Assembly: GCA_026985785.1 (NCBI GenBank) | Contig: JALSPT010000172.1 | Location: forward strand, 1-32,568 | From: Anaerolineales bacterium | GTDB lineage: Bacteria; Chloroflexota; Anaerolineae; Anaerolineales; DRMV01 | DNA length: 32,568 nucleotides | Direction: 5' to 3' | Part shown: piece by piece, positions 32,563 to 32,568 of the stretch | Layout of the letters: each line of letters begins with the position of its first letter | How positions within the stretch are numbered: position 1 is the stretch's first letter | Made by a program: the position numbers and the translations under genes | The notes under the pieces: model-generated | The model's database searches: none | What the model was told of the DNA's origin: nothing | What the model saw: the letters and a program-made list of their open reading frames with translations, nothing else

Positions 32563-32568
32563 CCGCCC

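Overview
The window is a dense, GC-rich bacterial chromosome segment. It holds about 35 protein genes, three tRNA genes and several clear sigma70-type promoters (TTGACA/TATAAT class). Gene content suggests a member of the Chloroflexota, probably Anaerolineae: a Rex-regulated redox circuit, an F1-ATPase operon ending in mreB, a YabE-like/KsgA pair, type-4 uracil-DNA glycosylase and many short or leaderless 5' ends. The assignment comes from gene content and style only, not from a marker-gene search, and is moderate at best.

Layout. 1-1502 (minus): an atypical SDR and a GNAT-like gene cut by the window edge. 1590-2317 (plus): folE and tRNA-Arg(CCT), facing tRNA-Leu(CAA) across a shared hairpin terminator. 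2602-3341: rex with a perfect palindromic Rex operator overlapping its -35 box, then a two-way terminator. 3361-9995 (minus): one operon M42 peptidase-atpA-atpG-atpD-atpC-mreB, an F1 cluster without atpH or the Fo genes. 10325-11135 (minus): two unrecognised small membrane proteins. 11277-13800 (minus): an M16 peptidase homologue lacking its catalytic triad, overlapping a RumA/RlmD-type methyltransferase, with a terminator hairpin just after its promoter. 14017-16198 (plus): a small helical protein, a stand-alone response regulator, thpR, rsfS and an FmdB-type zinc ribbon. 16272-16510: a hairpin-rich element with terminal inverted repeats (MITE/REP-like). 16550-17290 (plus): a membrane-anchored DsbA-like oxidoreductase. 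17321-19548 (minus): 43-aa membrane peptide, YabE-like G5/3D protein and ksgA. 19613-20707 (minus): a HepT/MntA toxin-antitoxin pair and a second stand-alone receiver.

20809-32187 (plus) is a long co-directional run. It begins with tsaE-tsaB-rimI-udg (tRNA t6A synthesis, ribosomal protein acetylation and DNA repair). It continues without a real gap into a surface-glycan cluster: NDP-sugar epimerase, GT-C membrane glycosyltransferase, polyprenyl-phosphate GT2, GT4, asparagine synthase, a second GT4 and an AglD/LPG-synthase-like membrane protein. The middle of the GT-C gene and the last two genes are visibly more AT-rich than their surroundings, suggesting recombination or transfer. The window closes with tRNA-Lys(TTT) on the minus strand.

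I see no CRISPR array, prophage or full insertion sequence. The most distinctive signals are: (1) a recurrent arrangement with the -10 box exactly six bases before the start codon (leaderless mRNAs); (2) the attenuator-like hairpin before the degenerate M16 gene; (3) a small helical protein plus receiver pair apparently starting at ATA; (4) a long insertion in ATP synthase alpha; (5) a beta-clamp-like tail on the uracil-DNA glycosylase; (6) the MITE-like hairpin element.
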